Below, one piece after another: positions 34,110 to 44,027 of a stretch of DNA of 64,000 bases. Within the stretch, counting starts at the first letter, position 1, and each line of letters starts with the position of its first letter. The translations under genes were made by a program, and so were the position numbers. The notes beneath the pieces are model-generated. The model made no database searches and was not told the origin of the DNA. It saw only the letters and a list, made by a program, of their open reading frames with translations. This DNA comes from Chloroflexota bacterium (lineage in GTDB: Bacteria > Chloroflexota > Anaerolineae > Aggregatilineales > Phototrophicaceae): assembly GCA_011523615.1 (NCBI GenBank), contig WTGJ01000008.1, forward strand, positions 1 through 64,000, written 5' to 3'.

Positions 34110-34772
34110 TTAGCGGATGTTTTCAGGCCGGTAATCAGCGAGGGGGAGGCCGCTCTGTTGTTCGAAGAGTTGGAGCAGGCGTCGCTCTTGCGCAGCGACG
34201 CGGGTTTCGTAATCGACGGGTTTGCGCATCTTCCCCTGCTCATCGGCCTGGAAGCCGATGGCGGCGGCGGCGTTTTCGATGGCCGGCGACCAATAGGGGT
34301 CTTTGCCGCTGAAGACTTCGTGCGATTCGAGGACGGCGAAGAACCAGCCGATCGAATCGCCACGGTATTCAAAGCTGCGGTAGACGCCGGGCGGGAAGGA
34401 AATCAAGTCCCAGGCGTCCAGGTCAAAATGGCCTTCGGCTGCTTCGGGATCTTCGGAATTGCCCCAATGAAAGCGCCAGGGGCCGCTGAGGACGAAGAAA
34501 GATTCGATGTAATCGTGGCTATGCCAGGCCGGGCCGTTGCCGGGCGGCGCCCAGCCCATGCCGATCTGGTAGCGGTGCGGTTCGGTGATCTGGCGCTTGC
34601 CAGCGAAATCGGGGTTCTCGCTCGCGGTATCGCCGATGACGGCGTAGTTCATGCGCTCATGGCCGGGCAAGGGACTATCGATGAACATGAGGGGGATGCC
34701 CTGCGTTTTCAGGCGGTCGAAACGCATGACCCAGCGGGACATGCTTTCCTGGGTGTATGGCGGTTGATTCAT
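34110..34772 (-). CDS. Cupin-domain protein
   Basis: About 220 residues with a single cupin. Motif 1 is WHSHDYIESFFVLSG, with two His and a Glu as metal ligands. Motif 2 is WDLISFPPGVYRSFEY, where the usual third His is replaced by Tyr. The ATG at 34772 is chosen because the conserved part follows and a longer frame would run antisense through dnaG. A possible -10 TATACT lies about 40 bases upstream on the minus strand. It is followed by the MetE-like gene and may share its transcript. Likely a small-molecule dioxygenase, isomerase or binding protein; the substrate is unknown. Confidence 0.78.
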   Translation of the reverse strand: MNQPPYTQESMSRWVMRFDRLKTQGIPLMFIDSPLPGHERMNYAVIGDTASENPDFAGKRQITEPHRYQIGMGWAPPGNGPAWHSHDYIESFFVLSGPWRFHWGNSEDPEAAEGHFDLDAWDLISFPPGVYRSFEYRGDSIGWFFAVLESHEVFSGKDPYWSPAIENAAAAIGFQADEQGKMRKPVDYETRVAAQERRLLQLFEQQSGLPLADYRPENIR

Positions 34773-34922
34773 GTAGGGAGGCTTTCCGTAGTTCCGGTGT
34801 GTGGTGTCGGAAGTATAGCGGAAGGAACTGCAGGGGCGTAGTGCGCCGCTCTTACAGAGCGCCCTCCTGCAGAGCGCCGCCGCCAAAGAACCATACAATA
34901 CAGGGGGACGGGAAGGACGACG

Positions 34923-36908
34923 ATGTCCGTCGTGGATGAGATCAAAGCGCGGCTGGATCTGGTCGCGTACATCAGCGAGAGCGTGCAATTGCGGCAATCC
35001 GGGCGGCGCTACAAGGCCAATTGCCCCTTTCACGTGGAGCGCACGCCCTCCTTCATCGTCGACCCGGAGCGGGGCAGCTGGCGTTGCTTCGGCGCCTGCG
35101 CGGAAGGGGGCGACATCTTCACTTTTGCCATGAAGCGTCATGGCTGGAGTTTCCGTGAAGCGCTGGAGGAACTGGCGCGGCGCGCGGGGGTGGAGCTGCG
35201 GCCGCGCACGCCGGAACAAACTGAGCGCGAGCAGGAGCGGGAAGCGCTGCTGGGTCTGCTCGCCGCGATGACGGAGCAATATCAGGATTGGCTGCAGCAG
35301 CCGCGCGACGAGGCGGCGGCCGAAGCGTTGCGTTATGCGCGCGAAGAACGTCAGCTGAGTGAAGAAACGCTGACCCAATTCCAGATCGGCTACGCCCCAG
35401 CGGGCTGGCAACACAGCTGGGAGGCGTTGCGGCAGCTGGGCTATGCGGAAGAACAGGCGATCGCGGCTGGGGTTTGCGGCCGGAGCGAGACGAGTGGGCA
35501 TATCTACGATCGCTTCCGGGCGCGCTTGATGTTCCCGATCTTCGATGCGCGCGGCAGGGTGCGCGGCTTTGGCGGTCGCGCGTTGGATGACGGGGCGGAC
35601 GAAGGCCGTCCGCAGGCCAAGTATCTGAATTCACCCCAGAGCGAGCTGTTCGACAAATCCCGCCTGCTCTACGGCTTGGACCGGGCGCGGGCGGCGATCC
35701 GCGAGACGGGGGTAGCGGTGGTCGTGGAGGGTTATCTCGACGCGATTCAGGCGCATCAGGCGGGCTATCGAAACGTCGTGGCGCAGATGGGCACGGCGCT
35801 CACCGAGCCGCAATTGCGCCTGTTGTTGCCGGGCGCGCGCGTTGCGGAAGAGCGGCGCATCGTGCTGGCCTTGGATGCCGATGTGGCCGGGCAGGCAGCG
35901 ACGCGGCGCGTTCTGGAAACGGTGCAGCAAGCGTTACCGAAGGATCTTGGCGGTCACCTCGGTATCGATTTGCGAATCTTGCAACTTCCTGATGCCCGCG
36001 ATCCAGACGACTTGCTGCGTGAGGAACCTGAGCGCTGGCCGGTGTTGGTTGAGGAGGCTATTACGTTACCTCAATATGTGAAGGACGTTATCGAAAAAGA
36101 AACTGCTCAACTTCCAGAAGCGGCCACCATTCAGCAAAGAGAAGCAGTAGCTCGCCTCGTTATGCCTGTATTAATGAGGACGGAAAGTGATCCGCTGCAG
36201 GGCGACAATATGCAGCTCTTATCACGCAGCCTGCGAATTGATATTAATGACTTAATCGCTTTTGCTGTGACCACTGATATTCGTAGAGTTAGTCCGATAC
36301 GGGGTGATCAAGAGGATTTTTCCCTCACGAAATACGAAGACGAGTTTCTACGCTTGCTTCTAAGTGAACCAAAGCACTTAAGTACAATTGATGATCTTAT
36401 GCGGCATATTCAGCCGGAGACCAGTGGGGGAACGGTATCGTTGCATCGTCAGTACTTCGGAGATTTTGGTGGTGATGATTTCGAACAGAATGAGCACCGT
36501 GCCTTCATTACACTGTTACGGGAAGCTTTACAACAAGAGGTAGAGCCACTTTCTTATTTGCACGCCCAAACTCAGGGTACACAATTGAGCGCGGTGCTTG
36601 AGGACTATGTGCAGGACGAGCTGGATTGGCTGAGTGGGCGGCTGGGCTACGGCCTGGCGGAGGACTTGAAGCTGCACCGCCGTCGCAACCCGCCGGATGA
36701 ATTGTTGGCGGCCGAGCAGGAGCGCGACTTGCTCTGCGGTGCGCTGGATTTGCGCCGCCGTCGCCTGGGGCGGATGCTGGATGAGCTGTATTTCCTCGTG
36801 GAAAGTGAATCGGACGCGAGCGAATACGCGCCACTGTTGAATTCCTGGGCCCGTGCGCGCCGTCTGCTGGATGAGCGTTTGGCGAAATTGCGCAGCCAAC
36901 TGGGCTGA
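34923..36908 (+). CDS. dnaG: DNA primase DnaG
   Basis: A 661-residue primase that makes RNA primers at the replication fork. The CHC2 zinc finger is Cys34, His37, Cys55 and Cys59, with C-x3-C in CFGACAEGGD. The catalytic core follows, and the TOPRIM segment shows VVVEGYLDAIQAHQAGY and LALDADVAGQAAT. GGGAAGGA precedes the ATG, and TACAAT at 34894 is a possible -10. From about 36050 to 36590 the coding sequence is clearly AT-richer with different codon choices, then returns abruptly to the local GC-rich style; the frame stays open and the product normal in length. The gene precedes the primary sigma factor, the usual dnaG-rpoD order. Confidence 0.95.
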   Translation: MSVVDEIKARLDLVAYISESVQLRQSGRRYKANCPFHVERTPSFIVDPERGSWRCFGACAEGGDIFTFAMKRHGWSFREALEELARRAGVELRPRTPEQTEREQEREALLGLLAAMTEQYQDWLQQPRDEAAAEALRYAREERQLSEETLTQFQIGYAPAGWQHSWEALRQLGYAEEQAIAAGVCGRSETSGHIYDRFRARLMFPIFDARGRVRGFGGRALDDGADEGRPQAKYLNSPQSELFDKSRLLYGLDRARAAIRETGVAVVVEGYLDAIQAHQAGYRNVVAQMGTALTEPQLRLLLPGARVAEERRIVLALDADVAGQAATRRVLETVQQALPKDLGGHLGIDLRILQLPDARDPDDLLREEPERWPVLVEEAITLPQYVKDVIEKETAQLPEAATIQQREAVARLVMPVLMRTESDPLQGDNMQLLSRSLRIDINDLIAFAVTTDIRRVSPIRGDQEDFSLTKYEDEFLRLLLSEPKHLSTIDDLMRHIQPETSGGTVSLHRQYFGDFGGDDFEQNEHRAFITLLREALQQEVEPLSYLHAQTQGTQLSAVLEDYVQDELDWLSGRLGYGLAEDLKLHRRRNPPDELLAAEQERDLLCGALDLRRRRLGRMLDELYFLVESESDASEYAPLLNSWARARRLLDERLAKLRSQLG

Positions 36909-37145
36909 CAGTCAGGCAGGCTGAGCTGGCTGAAAAGGAGACGAAGCTGGCAGCAGCAAGACAACGGCTGCCAGCCGGCAGCGACGGCAAACCGTCGCCC
37001 ACCAGCGCGGATGTAAAAATTGCGTAAATTGGGGCCATCGCAAAGGAAGAAAAATGCCCTGAATGCGTACAGATTAACATCTGCAGATTAACAGGCGCAA
37101 AATAATCGGCGAAAATCGCTACGTGCAAATCGCTGAGCAGGCTTC

Positions 37146-38732
37146 ATGCAGGTAGGTAATGTGATGAAGGCGCCGAGAGGAAGAATGAGTATGAAACAGG
37201 AGCGAACCTTGGATCCCTACTTGGGTGGAACGCAAGGAGCGGAAGAAGCGCAGGTCCCTGCCGCATCGTCCGCCAAAGGGGCCGGCAGCAAGGACCGATC
37301 TGCCGCCGATGACTTGTTCGATACAGCAGCGGGTGACACGTCCGGCGCCACCATCTATGAGGACAGTGGCAGCGGCCCGGCGCTGCAGCATGACAACGTG
37401 CATCTCTATCTGCAACAAATCGGGCAAGTGCCTTTGCTGAATGCGGTTAAGGAAGCGCAATTATCGGCGCTGATGGCGGCGGATGAGCTGCTCCAGGAAC
37501 TCGCGCCGCCGCAACAGGACCTGGGCGATGCCGATGCCACGCAGGATTGGCTGGGTGCGGTCTACGCTCATCTGTTGGCGCAGTGGAAACAGGCGCGCCA
37601 GCAAGCCGCTCAGCAGGGGGTCGAATTGCTGCCGTTGCAGGAATTGCTGCAGGAAGCGGAGCGCACCCGCGAAAATTGGGACCGCGATGAACCCTCCGCC
37701 ATCCGCCATCATTTGAAACAGGGCAAATGGGGCCAGGATGAGGATTGGGATGAACACGCGCGCACCGTCTACGCGGTCTACCACGCGGCGCTGGCCTTGC
37801 CGCCGGCAGCGGTTGCGCGCCTCATCACCGGCAAGCGGTTGCCGACCGTGGCCCGTTTTGTCAGCGAGTTATCTGTCGATGAGGTATTGGCGCAACCGGC
37901 GGCCGTCGCCGAACGCGCCGAACGCGCCCGTGAAGACCTCTCTCGTGCCAATTTGCGCCTGGTCGTCAGCGTGGCCAAGCGTTACCTGGGTCGGAGCATC
38001 TCGTTCCTGGATTTGATTCAGGAAGGCAACCTGGGTTTGTTGCGCGCGGTGGAGAAATTCGACCACCGCAAGGGCTTCCGCTTTTCCACCTACGCCACCT
38101 GGTGGATTCGCCAGGTTATCAGCCGCGCCATCGCCGATCAATCGCGCACGATTCGCATCCCGGTGCATATGGTGGATTCGATCAACCGTCTCGCCCGGGT
38201 GCATCAGGAATTGCTTCAGCAAACGGGGCGCGAACCGACGGTCGAAGAACTGGTGCTGGAGATGGAGTTTCTCGATCCGGCTGAGGAACGGGCGATCCGC
38301 CAACGGCTGAGTGAGGGTGAGGAGTTGCCCGAAGAATTGGAGCGAGTGATGCGCCGCGCGCTGCAGAAAGTGCGAAAAATCCAGCGTATCAGCCAGGAGC
38401 CCGTCTCGCTGGAGACGATGGTCGGCGAGGAAGGCGGCAGCACGCTGCGGGAGCTGATCGCCGACGATACGGCGGTGAGCCCGGCCGCCGCGGCCAGCCA
38501 GCAGATCCTGAAGGAGCAGGTCCATTCGGCGCTCGATGTGCTCAGTGAGCGCGAGCGTGAAGTGCTGGAGTTGCGCTTTGGCCTGCACGATGGTTCGCAC
38601 ATGACGCTGGGCGAGTTGGGGCAGCGCTTTGGCATCACCAAGGAGCGGGTGCGTCAACTGGAGGCGCGTGCGCTGCGCAAATTGCGCCACCCGACGCGCA
38701 ACCGCATGCTGCGGGAGTATTTGGACAGTTAG
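37146..38732 (+). CDS. rpoD: Primary RNA polymerase sigma factor (RpoD/SigA)
   Basis: About 528 residues. Region 1.2 is [16 protein letters not shown]; an insert of roughly 120 residues follows. Region 2 is [20 protein letters not shown] with [20 protein letters not shown] and the -10 recognition [15 protein letters not shown]. Region 3 has [14 protein letters not shown], and region 4 is [16 protein letters not shown] with the helix-turn-helix [20 protein letters not shown]. It directs housekeeping transcription. The start is uncertain: in-frame ATG codons at 37146, 37164, 37185 and 37191 are possible, and GAGAGGAA favours the last two. It lies downstream of dnaG. Confidence 0.95.
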   Translation: MQVGNVMKAPRGRMSMKQERTLDPYLGGTQGAEEAQVPAASSAKGAGSKDRSAADDLFDTAAGDTSGATIYEDSGSGPALQHDNVHLYLQQIGQVPLLNAVKEAQLSALMAADELLQELAPPQQDLGDADATQDWLGAVYAHLLAQWKQARQQAAQQGVELLPLQELLQEAERTRENWDRDEPSAIRHHLKQGKWGQDEDWDEHARTVYAVYHAALALPPAAVARLITGKRLPTVARFVSELSVDEVLAQPAAVAERAERAREDLSRANLRLVVSVAKRYLGRSISFLDLIQEGNLGLLRAVEKFDHRKGFRFSTYATWWIRQVISRAIADQSRTIRIPVHMVDSINRLARVHQELLQQTGREPTVEELVLEMEFLDPAEERAIRQRLSEGEELPEELERVMRRALQKVRKIQRISQEPVSLETMVGEEGGSTLRELIADDTAVSPAAAASQQILKEQVHSALDVLSEREREVLELRFGLHDGSHMTLGELGQRFGITKERVRQLEARALRKLRHPTRNRMLREYLDS

Positions 38733-38768
38733 GCGGGCAGCGGGCCGCTCAGCAGCGGAACGCTGCCA

Positions 38769-39500
38769 TTACACGCCCAGGTAAGCCTCGATGATCGCCT
38801 CGTCCTCGCGCAAATCGGCGGCCGCGCCGGCATGGGTGATGTAACCGGATTGCAGCACATAGCCACGGTCGGCGATGTTCAGGGCGTACAGCGCATTTTG
38901 CTCAACCAACAGGATGGTGGTGTTGTTCTCGCGGTTGAGGGTTTCGATGACGTTGAAGATCTGTTGGACGAGCATCGGCGCGAGGCCCATGCTGGGTTCA
39001 TCCATCAGGAGGACGCGCGGCCGGGCCATTAAAGCGCGGCCGATGGCCAGCATCTGTTGCTCACCACCGGAGAGCGTACCGCCGTATTGACTGCTGCGCT
39101 CCTGGAGGCGCGGGAAGAGCGCGAAAACCTGCTCCATATCGGCGGTGATGCCCGCTTCGTCGTTGCGGGTGAACGCGCCCATCTGCAAGTTTTCCAGGAC
39201 GGTGAGGCGGCCGAAGATTTTCCGCCCCTCGGGGACCTGGATCACGCCGCGCTTGACGATGTCGTGGGCGCGCAGGTGGGTGATTTCCTCACCGCCGAGG
39301 GTGATGCACCCCTGGGAGGCGGGCGTGATGGCGGAGATCGTATTCAGGGTGGTCGTCTTGCCGGCGCCGTTGCCGCCGATGAGGGTGACGATTTCGCCTT
39401 CGCGCACCTCGAGCGAGATGCCTTTCACGGCCAGGATCTGGCCATAGGCGGTGTGGATACCCTCCACTCGCAGGAGGGCATCCGTCGCTGCGTCAGGCAT
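38769..39500 (-). CDS. livF: Branched-chain amino-acid ABC transporter ATPase LivF
   Basis: About 243 residues with Walker A GGNGAGKTT, signature LSGGEQQMLAIGRAL, Walker B VLLMDEPSMGLAP and VEQNALYAL. VPEGRKIFGRLTVLENL is characteristic of LivF. The ATG at 39500 overlaps the end of the LivM-LivG fusion gene by eight bases, so it is translationally coupled. It is one of the two ATPases of a HAAT-type importer. It is the last gene of the permease operon; the C-terminus is normal. Confidence 0.92.
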   Translation of the reverse strand: MPDAATDALLRVEGIHTAYGQILAVKGISLEVREGEIVTLIGGNGAGKTTTLNTISAITPASQGCITLGGEEITHLRAHDIVKRGVIQVPEGRKIFGRLTVLENLQMGAFTRNDEAGITADMEQVFALFPRLQERSSQYGGTLSGGEQQMLAIGRALMARPRVLLMDEPSMGLAPMLVQQIFNVIETLNRENNTTILLVEQNALYALNIADRGYVLQSGYITHAGAAADLREDEAIIEAYLGV

Positions 39501-42500
39501 CGTCGTACTCTCCGGCTGCCGCTTCGTCTGCCGTGTTGCCTGCGTCTTCCTCAGGGGGGACGCCCAGGTAAGCTTCGATGACGCGCGGATCGCGCTGGAC
39601 TTCGCGGGGGCTGCCTTCGGCGATCTTCGCGCCGTAATCGAGCACCGCAATTTGCTCGGAGACGCCCATGACCAGCTTCATATCGTGCTCGATGAGGAAG
39701 ACGGCGACCTGGCGTTCTTCGGGCAGGCGGCGGATGAGGGACATCATCTCTTCGGTCTCGTGCGGGTTCATGCCGGCGGCGGGCTCGTCGAGCATCAGCA
39801 GCTCCGGGCGAGAGGCGAGGGCGCGGGCGATCTCCAGCCGTCGTTGGGAGCCATAAGGCAGGCTCTGGGCAATTTCGTCCCCCAGGTCGGAGAGGCCGAC
39901 GAATTCCAGTAATTCCAGCGCCTCCTGCAACGCGGATCCCTCGGCGGGGTCGTTTTCCTGATTGCGGCGCAGGCTGCGCAGCGCTTCGTCCTGCAGGCGC
40001 GGATGCATGCCGACCAGCACGTTTTCCAGGACGGACATTTCACCGAAGAGGCGGATGTTCTGGTAGGTGCGGGCGATGCCGAAGGCGCCGATTTCATCCG
40101 GGCGCAGGCCCAGCAGGCTGCGTCCGCGAAAGCGCATCTCCCCCTCTTCCGGACTGTAGAAGCCGTTGAGGCAATTGAAGAGCGTGGTTTTGCCGGCGCC
40201 GTTGGGGCCGATGACGGCGCTGATGCTGCGCTGCGGGATGCTCAGGTCGATGTCTCGCAATGCGGTGAGGCCGCCGAAGCGCTTGGTGAGGCCGTGGATT
40301 TCGAGGATGGCGGCCGGGCTTTCTTGCGGATCTGCTGTCGTGGCGGGGGTCGTTTGCGGTTCGGCGCGTGGTGGCGAGAACAGGTCTTGCGGGCGCAGGA
40401 GCAAGGCCAGCAGGACGGTGCCTCCCCGCGAGATGCCGGCGCGGATCCGTGCTCTCACGCTGGCTGGTGCGGCAGCGGCGGCGCTGCTTGCGGCGGCGAG
40501 GCGAGCGGGGCGCGGCGGGATGAGGCCCTGTGGCCGCAACAGCATCGCCAGGACCAGCAGGCTGGAATAGGAGAGCAGGCGGTAATCCTTGAATTCGCGC
40601 AGGACTTCCGGCAAGCCAACGAGCATGAAGGCGCCGAGCAAGATGCCGACCACCGAGCCCATACCACCGATGATGATCAGGCTGAGGACGTTGATCGAGA
40701 CGAAGACCGTGAAAGTATCCGGGAAGATGCCTTTGAACCAGGCGCCGACGAACGCGCCCCCCAGGCCGGCGAAGGCGGAGCTGACGCCGAAAGCCAGCAA
40801 TTTGGTGCTCACGAGCGGGATGCCGAGCGCCTGGGCGACATCTTCATCGGCGCGGATGGCGCGCCAGGCGCGGCCCAGGCGGGTAGGGGCCAGCCGCCCG
40901 ACCACCAGCGCCGTGATGATCAGGCCCAGCAAGAACAGGTAATACATCAGGGTGGTGCCGTTGAAGGTGAAGACCCAATCGGGGTGGATGGCGGAGAGGT
41001 CGAGCGTGGGGGGCGGGATGGGCGTGATGCCGGAAGGGCCACCGAAGACGGGTTTGTAGGCATTGGATTTCAGGACGCGGTTGGTGATCTCGCCGAAGCC
41101 CAGAGTGACGATGGCCAGGTAATCGCCGCGCAGACGCAGGACCGGGAAGCCCAGGGCGACGCCGGTTGCCGCGCTGATGATGACGGCCAGGGGCACCGCT
41201 TCCCAGAAACTGAGCAATCCGCCGCATTCCGCTACCGGCACGTCCGCCCCGCCACAGGTGAGGACGCTGGGTGTGGTCAGCAGGGCCGTGCTGTATGCGC
41301 CGATGGCATAAGAAGCGACATAGCCGAGATCCAGCAAGCCGGCATAACCGATCATCACGTTCAAGCCCAGGCCCATGATGGTGAAGAGGGCCATCCAATT
41401 CATGCCGAAGGTGATGTATTCCCCGACGAATACCGGCGCCACCAGGGCGGCGATGAACAGGATGATGCTGATGGTCAGCAGGGTCTTGCGCCGGTCCGCT
41501 TGCGGTAGGTCCTGGAAGCGGGCGGCGGCGCGGGGCGCGCTCTGACGGGGGAAAATCTCGGCCGCCACGATCAACAGGGCCGTGAGGAAAGCGCCCAGGT
41601 AGCTGAGGCCATCCTGCCAATTCAACACGCCGAAAACGAGCACCCCGGTCAGGAAATATAGGCTGCTCTGGTGCGCGCCGCTGGGCGTGGCCGGAACGAG
41701 CGCGCCGAAGACGCCGAATAGGGCGAAGAAGAAGAAATACACCCACACCGATTCCAGCGCCTGGCTGAGGATGTAGGGAATCTTGCCAGCGCCGCGGAAT
41801 GCGCTGCCTGGTCCGAGCCCACTTTCCTGGATGAGTGGCAGGAGCACTAGGGCCAGGGCGAGGCCGAATAAGGCGCCGGCGCCGATGCGCGGCCAGGCGC
41901 CCCAGGGTTTGCCCCAGCGGCCGATCACCAAATAAGCGATGGCGAAGCTGGCGGCCATGGCCAGCGCATCCGGCAGCGCGAAGATGCCCAGCAGTTCGTC
42001 GCTCAGCAAAGCGAGGCCGGTCAGGAGGGCGATGATCAGGATGATGAGCTTACGGCTGCGCTGGGGCAGGCTGGCGAGGGCGCCGGCGGCGAGGCCGATC
42101 AAGGCGGCCCGCGCGAGGAAGAGGACGACGGGGGCCAGTTGCAGCGTTTCCCCGGCGGCGAGTGTATCGCGGATGGGGTCGATGAGGCCGGTGAAGACGA
42201 ATTGCAATTCGATGACGGTCTCGATCAGCATCAGGGCGACGAGGGCCAGGGCGATGACGAGGGAAGCGACGAGCGCTTTGGCGATGCGCGTGCGGGCGAT
42301 GGGTGAGGCGACGGCTGAAGCCACGAAGGAAGAGCCGGGGAAGCGGGCCGCGGTTTCATCCCGACCCCGGCGGCTGCTTGCTGAAGCTGCGCTCAGAGGG
42401 AACGGCAGCGCGGCTTTCATCGCGGCAAAGTAAGCGCCGCCGCCGATCATATACAGGGCGACGAGCGTCGTCAGCCGCAGCGGTGGCATGAGGGTGAAGG

Positions 42501-42696
42501 AGCCGAGGATGACGCGATCGTCGATGGCGACGCCGGAGCGAAACGAAGAGAAGACGCCGGTGAGGGTGATGACGACGACGACGATGGCGGCGTAGATGCC
42601 ATGGCGGGCGTAAGCGAAATGGGGGCCCAGAAGTCCCTGCAGGTGGTTCAGCAGGCGCGTTGGTGGCAGGGATTTTCGGGTGGTGACGGCGGCCAT
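39493..42696 (-). CDS. LivM-LivG fusion: permease with N-terminal extension joined to ATPase
   Basis: A single 1067-residue frame carrying two proteins that are normally separate. Residues about 1-395 form an extra polytopic region (for example LVASLVIALALVALMLIETV) without close resemblance to LivM. Residues about 397-725 are the LivM permease core (LFTIMGLGLNVMIGYAGLLD, LGFPVLRLRGDYLAIVTLGF, RAWRAIRADEDVAQALGIP). An Ala/Pro-rich linker of about 70 residues follows. Residues about 795-1045 are LivG, with Walker A GPNGAGKTT, RTYQNIRLFGEMSVLENVLV, SLPYGSQRRLEIARAL and LLMLDEPAAGMNP. No stop codon or frameshift separates them. It sits three bases after LivH and overlaps LivF. Confidence 0.92.
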   Translation of the reverse strand: MAAVTTRKSLPPTRLLNHLQGLLGPHFAYARHGIYAAIVVVVITLTGVFSSFRSGVAIDDRVILGSFTLMPPLRLTTLVALYMIGGGAYFAAMKAALPFPLSAASASSRRGRDETAARFPGSSFVASAVASPIARTRIAKALVASLVIALALVALMLIETVIELQFVFTGLIDPIRDTLAAGETLQLAPVVLFLARAALIGLAAGALASLPQRSRKLIILIIALLTGLALLSDELLGIFALPDALAMAASFAIAYLVIGRWGKPWGAWPRIGAGALFGLALALVLLPLIQESGLGPGSAFRGAGKIPYILSQALESVWVYFFFFALFGVFGALVPATPSGAHQSSLYFLTGVLVFGVLNWQDGLSYLGAFLTALLIVAAEIFPRQSAPRAAARFQDLPQADRRKTLLTISIILFIAALVAPVFVGEYITFGMNWMALFTIMGLGLNVMIGYAGLLDLGYVASYAIGAYSTALLTTPSVLTCGGADVPVAECGGLLSFWEAVPLAVIISAATGVALGFPVLRLRGDYLAIVTLGFGEITNRVLKSNAYKPVFGGPSGITPIPPPTLDLSAIHPDWVFTFNGTTLMYYLFLLGLIITALVVGRLAPTRLGRAWRAIRADEDVAQALGIPLVSTKLLAFGVSSAFAGLGGAFVGAWFKGIFPDTFTVFVSINVLSLIIIGGMGSVVGILLGAFMLVGLPEVLREFKDYRLLSYSSLLVLAMLLRPQGLIPPRPARLAAASSAAAAAPASVRARIRAGISRGGTVLLALLLRPQDLFSPPRAEPQTTPATTADPQESPAAILEIHGLTKRFGGLTALRDIDLSIPQRSISAVIGPNGAGKTTLFNCLNGFYSPEEGEMRFRGRSLLGLRPDEIGAFGIARTYQNIRLFGEMSVLENVLVGMHPRLQDEALRSLRRNQENDPAEGSALQEALELLEFVGLSDLGDEIAQSLPYGSQRRLEIARALASRPELLMLDEPAAGMNPHETEEMMSLIRRLPEERQVAVFLIEHDMKLVMGVSEQIAVLDYGAKIAEGSPREVQRDPRVIEAYLGVPPEEDAGNTADEAAAGEYDDA

Positions 42697-42699
42697 CGC

Positions 42700-43860
42700 T
42701 CAGGCACGCTTGGAGAGGATTTCGCCGAAGATGCCGGTGGGACGCAGGATGAGGACGAGGATGAGCAAGCCGAAGACGATGATTTCCTTGAGTTGGTGGT
42801 CGATGTTCCAGAGGGGTGGCCCCACGGCTTCGATGACACCGAGGAAGAGGCCGCCGACCGCCGCGCCGGGGATGTTGCCGATCCCACCCAGGACGGCGGC
42901 GGTGAAGGCTTTGATGCCCGGGAAAAAGCCGATGAAGGGCGTCGCTTGGCCGTTGCCGGGGATGATCAGGAAGAGGACGGCGGCGGCGCCGGCCAGCGCG
43001 GCACCGAGCACGAAGGTGGTGACGATGATGCCATCGACATCGATGCCCATCAAGGCGGCGGTGTTCTTGTCTTCGGCGACGGCGCGCATCGCTTTGCCGC
43101 GTTTGGTGCGCTGGATGTAAAACCAGAGCGCGATCATCAAGGAACAGGCCAGGAAGAGGACGATGAACCAGATGGGGCGGAGGCGAATATCCAGCCCGAA
43201 CAGCGTCACTTTGTAGATGCCACCCACCAGATCCAGCCCCATGGCGCCGCCGGGGATTTCTTTGCATACCTGGCAGCCCGGGACCTCGATGTAGTAGTGC
43301 ACGTTGGGGTAGCGCCGCGAATCCGCCCCGAAGAGGCGCAGGAAGAGTTGTTGCAGGGCGATACTGGCGCCGATGGCGGTGATGAGGGGGACGAGACGGG
43401 GCGCCCCGCGCAGGGGGCGGTAAGCGACTCGCTCCAGGATGACGGCGATCAACACGGAGAAGATGGCGGCGATGGTGATGGTGAAGAACAGGGCGAAGAC
43501 GGTGTGTTGCTCGAGCCAGCCACGGTCATTGGCGAAGATGATCGCGAAATAGCCGATGTAACCGCCAGCCATGAAGACTTCGCCATGCGCGAAATTGATC
43601 ATGAAGAGGATGCCATAGACCAGCGTGTAGCCGAGGGCGATCAGGGCGTAGATGCTACCAGTGGAGAGGCCGAAGAAAAAATTTTGCAGCAACGTATGCG
43701 GCCGGGCGATGCCCGTCGCCAGATTGTAGACGGCGCTGACGATCAGGACGGCCAGGAAGATGAACCCGGCGATCTGCAGGGTATTGCGGGCGATGTAGCG
43801 GCGGATGCGACCGAAGGTGATGGCGTTGCCGCCGGCTGGGCCGGTGAGGGGAAGAGCCAC
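42700..43860 (-). CDS. livH: Branched-chain amino-acid ABC permease LivH
   Basis: About 386 residues. The LivH core is LSTGSIYALIALGYTLVYGI, FMINFAHGEVFMAGGYIG, YRPLRGAPRLVPLITAIGAS and ILRPTGIFGE. The GTG at 43860, with AAGG nine bases upstream, is preferred to a start 33 codons earlier that would run into the terminator region. A loop of about 40 residues between the middle helices (YPNVHYYIEVPGCQVCKEIP) is longer than in E. coli LivH and contains a C-x2-C. It forms the permease pair with the LivM part of the next gene. Confidence 0.93.
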   Translation of the reverse strand: MALPLTGPAGGNAITFGRIRRYIARNTLQIAGFIFLAVLIVSAVYNLATGIARPHTLLQNFFFGLSTGSIYALIALGYTLVYGILFMINFAHGEVFMAGGYIGYFAIIFANDRGWLEQHTVFALFFTITIAAIFSVLIAVILERVAYRPLRGAPRLVPLITAIGASIALQQLFLRLFGADSRRYPNVHYYIEVPGCQVCKEIPGGAMGLDLVGGIYKVTLFGLDIRLRPIWFIVLFLACSLMIALWFYIQRTKRGKAMRAVAEDKNTAALMGIDVDGIIVTTFVLGAALAGAAAVLFLIIPGNGQATPFIGFFPGIKAFTAAVLGGIGNIPGAAVGGLFLGVIEAVGPPLWNIDHQLKEIIVFGLLILVLILRPTGIFGEILSKRA

Positions 43861-43961
43861 GTTCGCTTGCCTTATTTTCGTTCTTGCGAACTGCCGTGAT
43901 TGTAGCGAGGTGCGATGGATTCGCAACTGAGACGAAAGCCAACCGACATGGCGGCCCAACG

Positions 43962-43993
43962 AACACCCCGCTACCGGGAGATAGCGGGGTGTT
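43962..43993 (-). terminator. Strong hairpin between livJ and livH
   Basis: AACACCCCGCTA at 43962-43973 and TAGCGGGGTGTT at 43982-43993 form a perfect 12-bp stem with an 8-base loop. It lies 35 bases after the binding-protein stop codon. The minus strand follows it with a short T-containing run (CGTT); the plus strand has TTTT. It probably reduces readthrough from the binding-protein gene into the permease genes, giving more binding protein than permease. Confidence 0.8.
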
Positions 43994-44027
43994 TTGTGAT
44001 GATGGGTAGGTTGGGATGCGGCGAGGT

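Noticed and set aside
32845-34113. Plus-strand open frame of 422 codons opposite the MetE-like gene
   Set aside because: The minus strand carries the complete zinc-site motifs of a MetE-like protein; the antisense frame is a composition effect.
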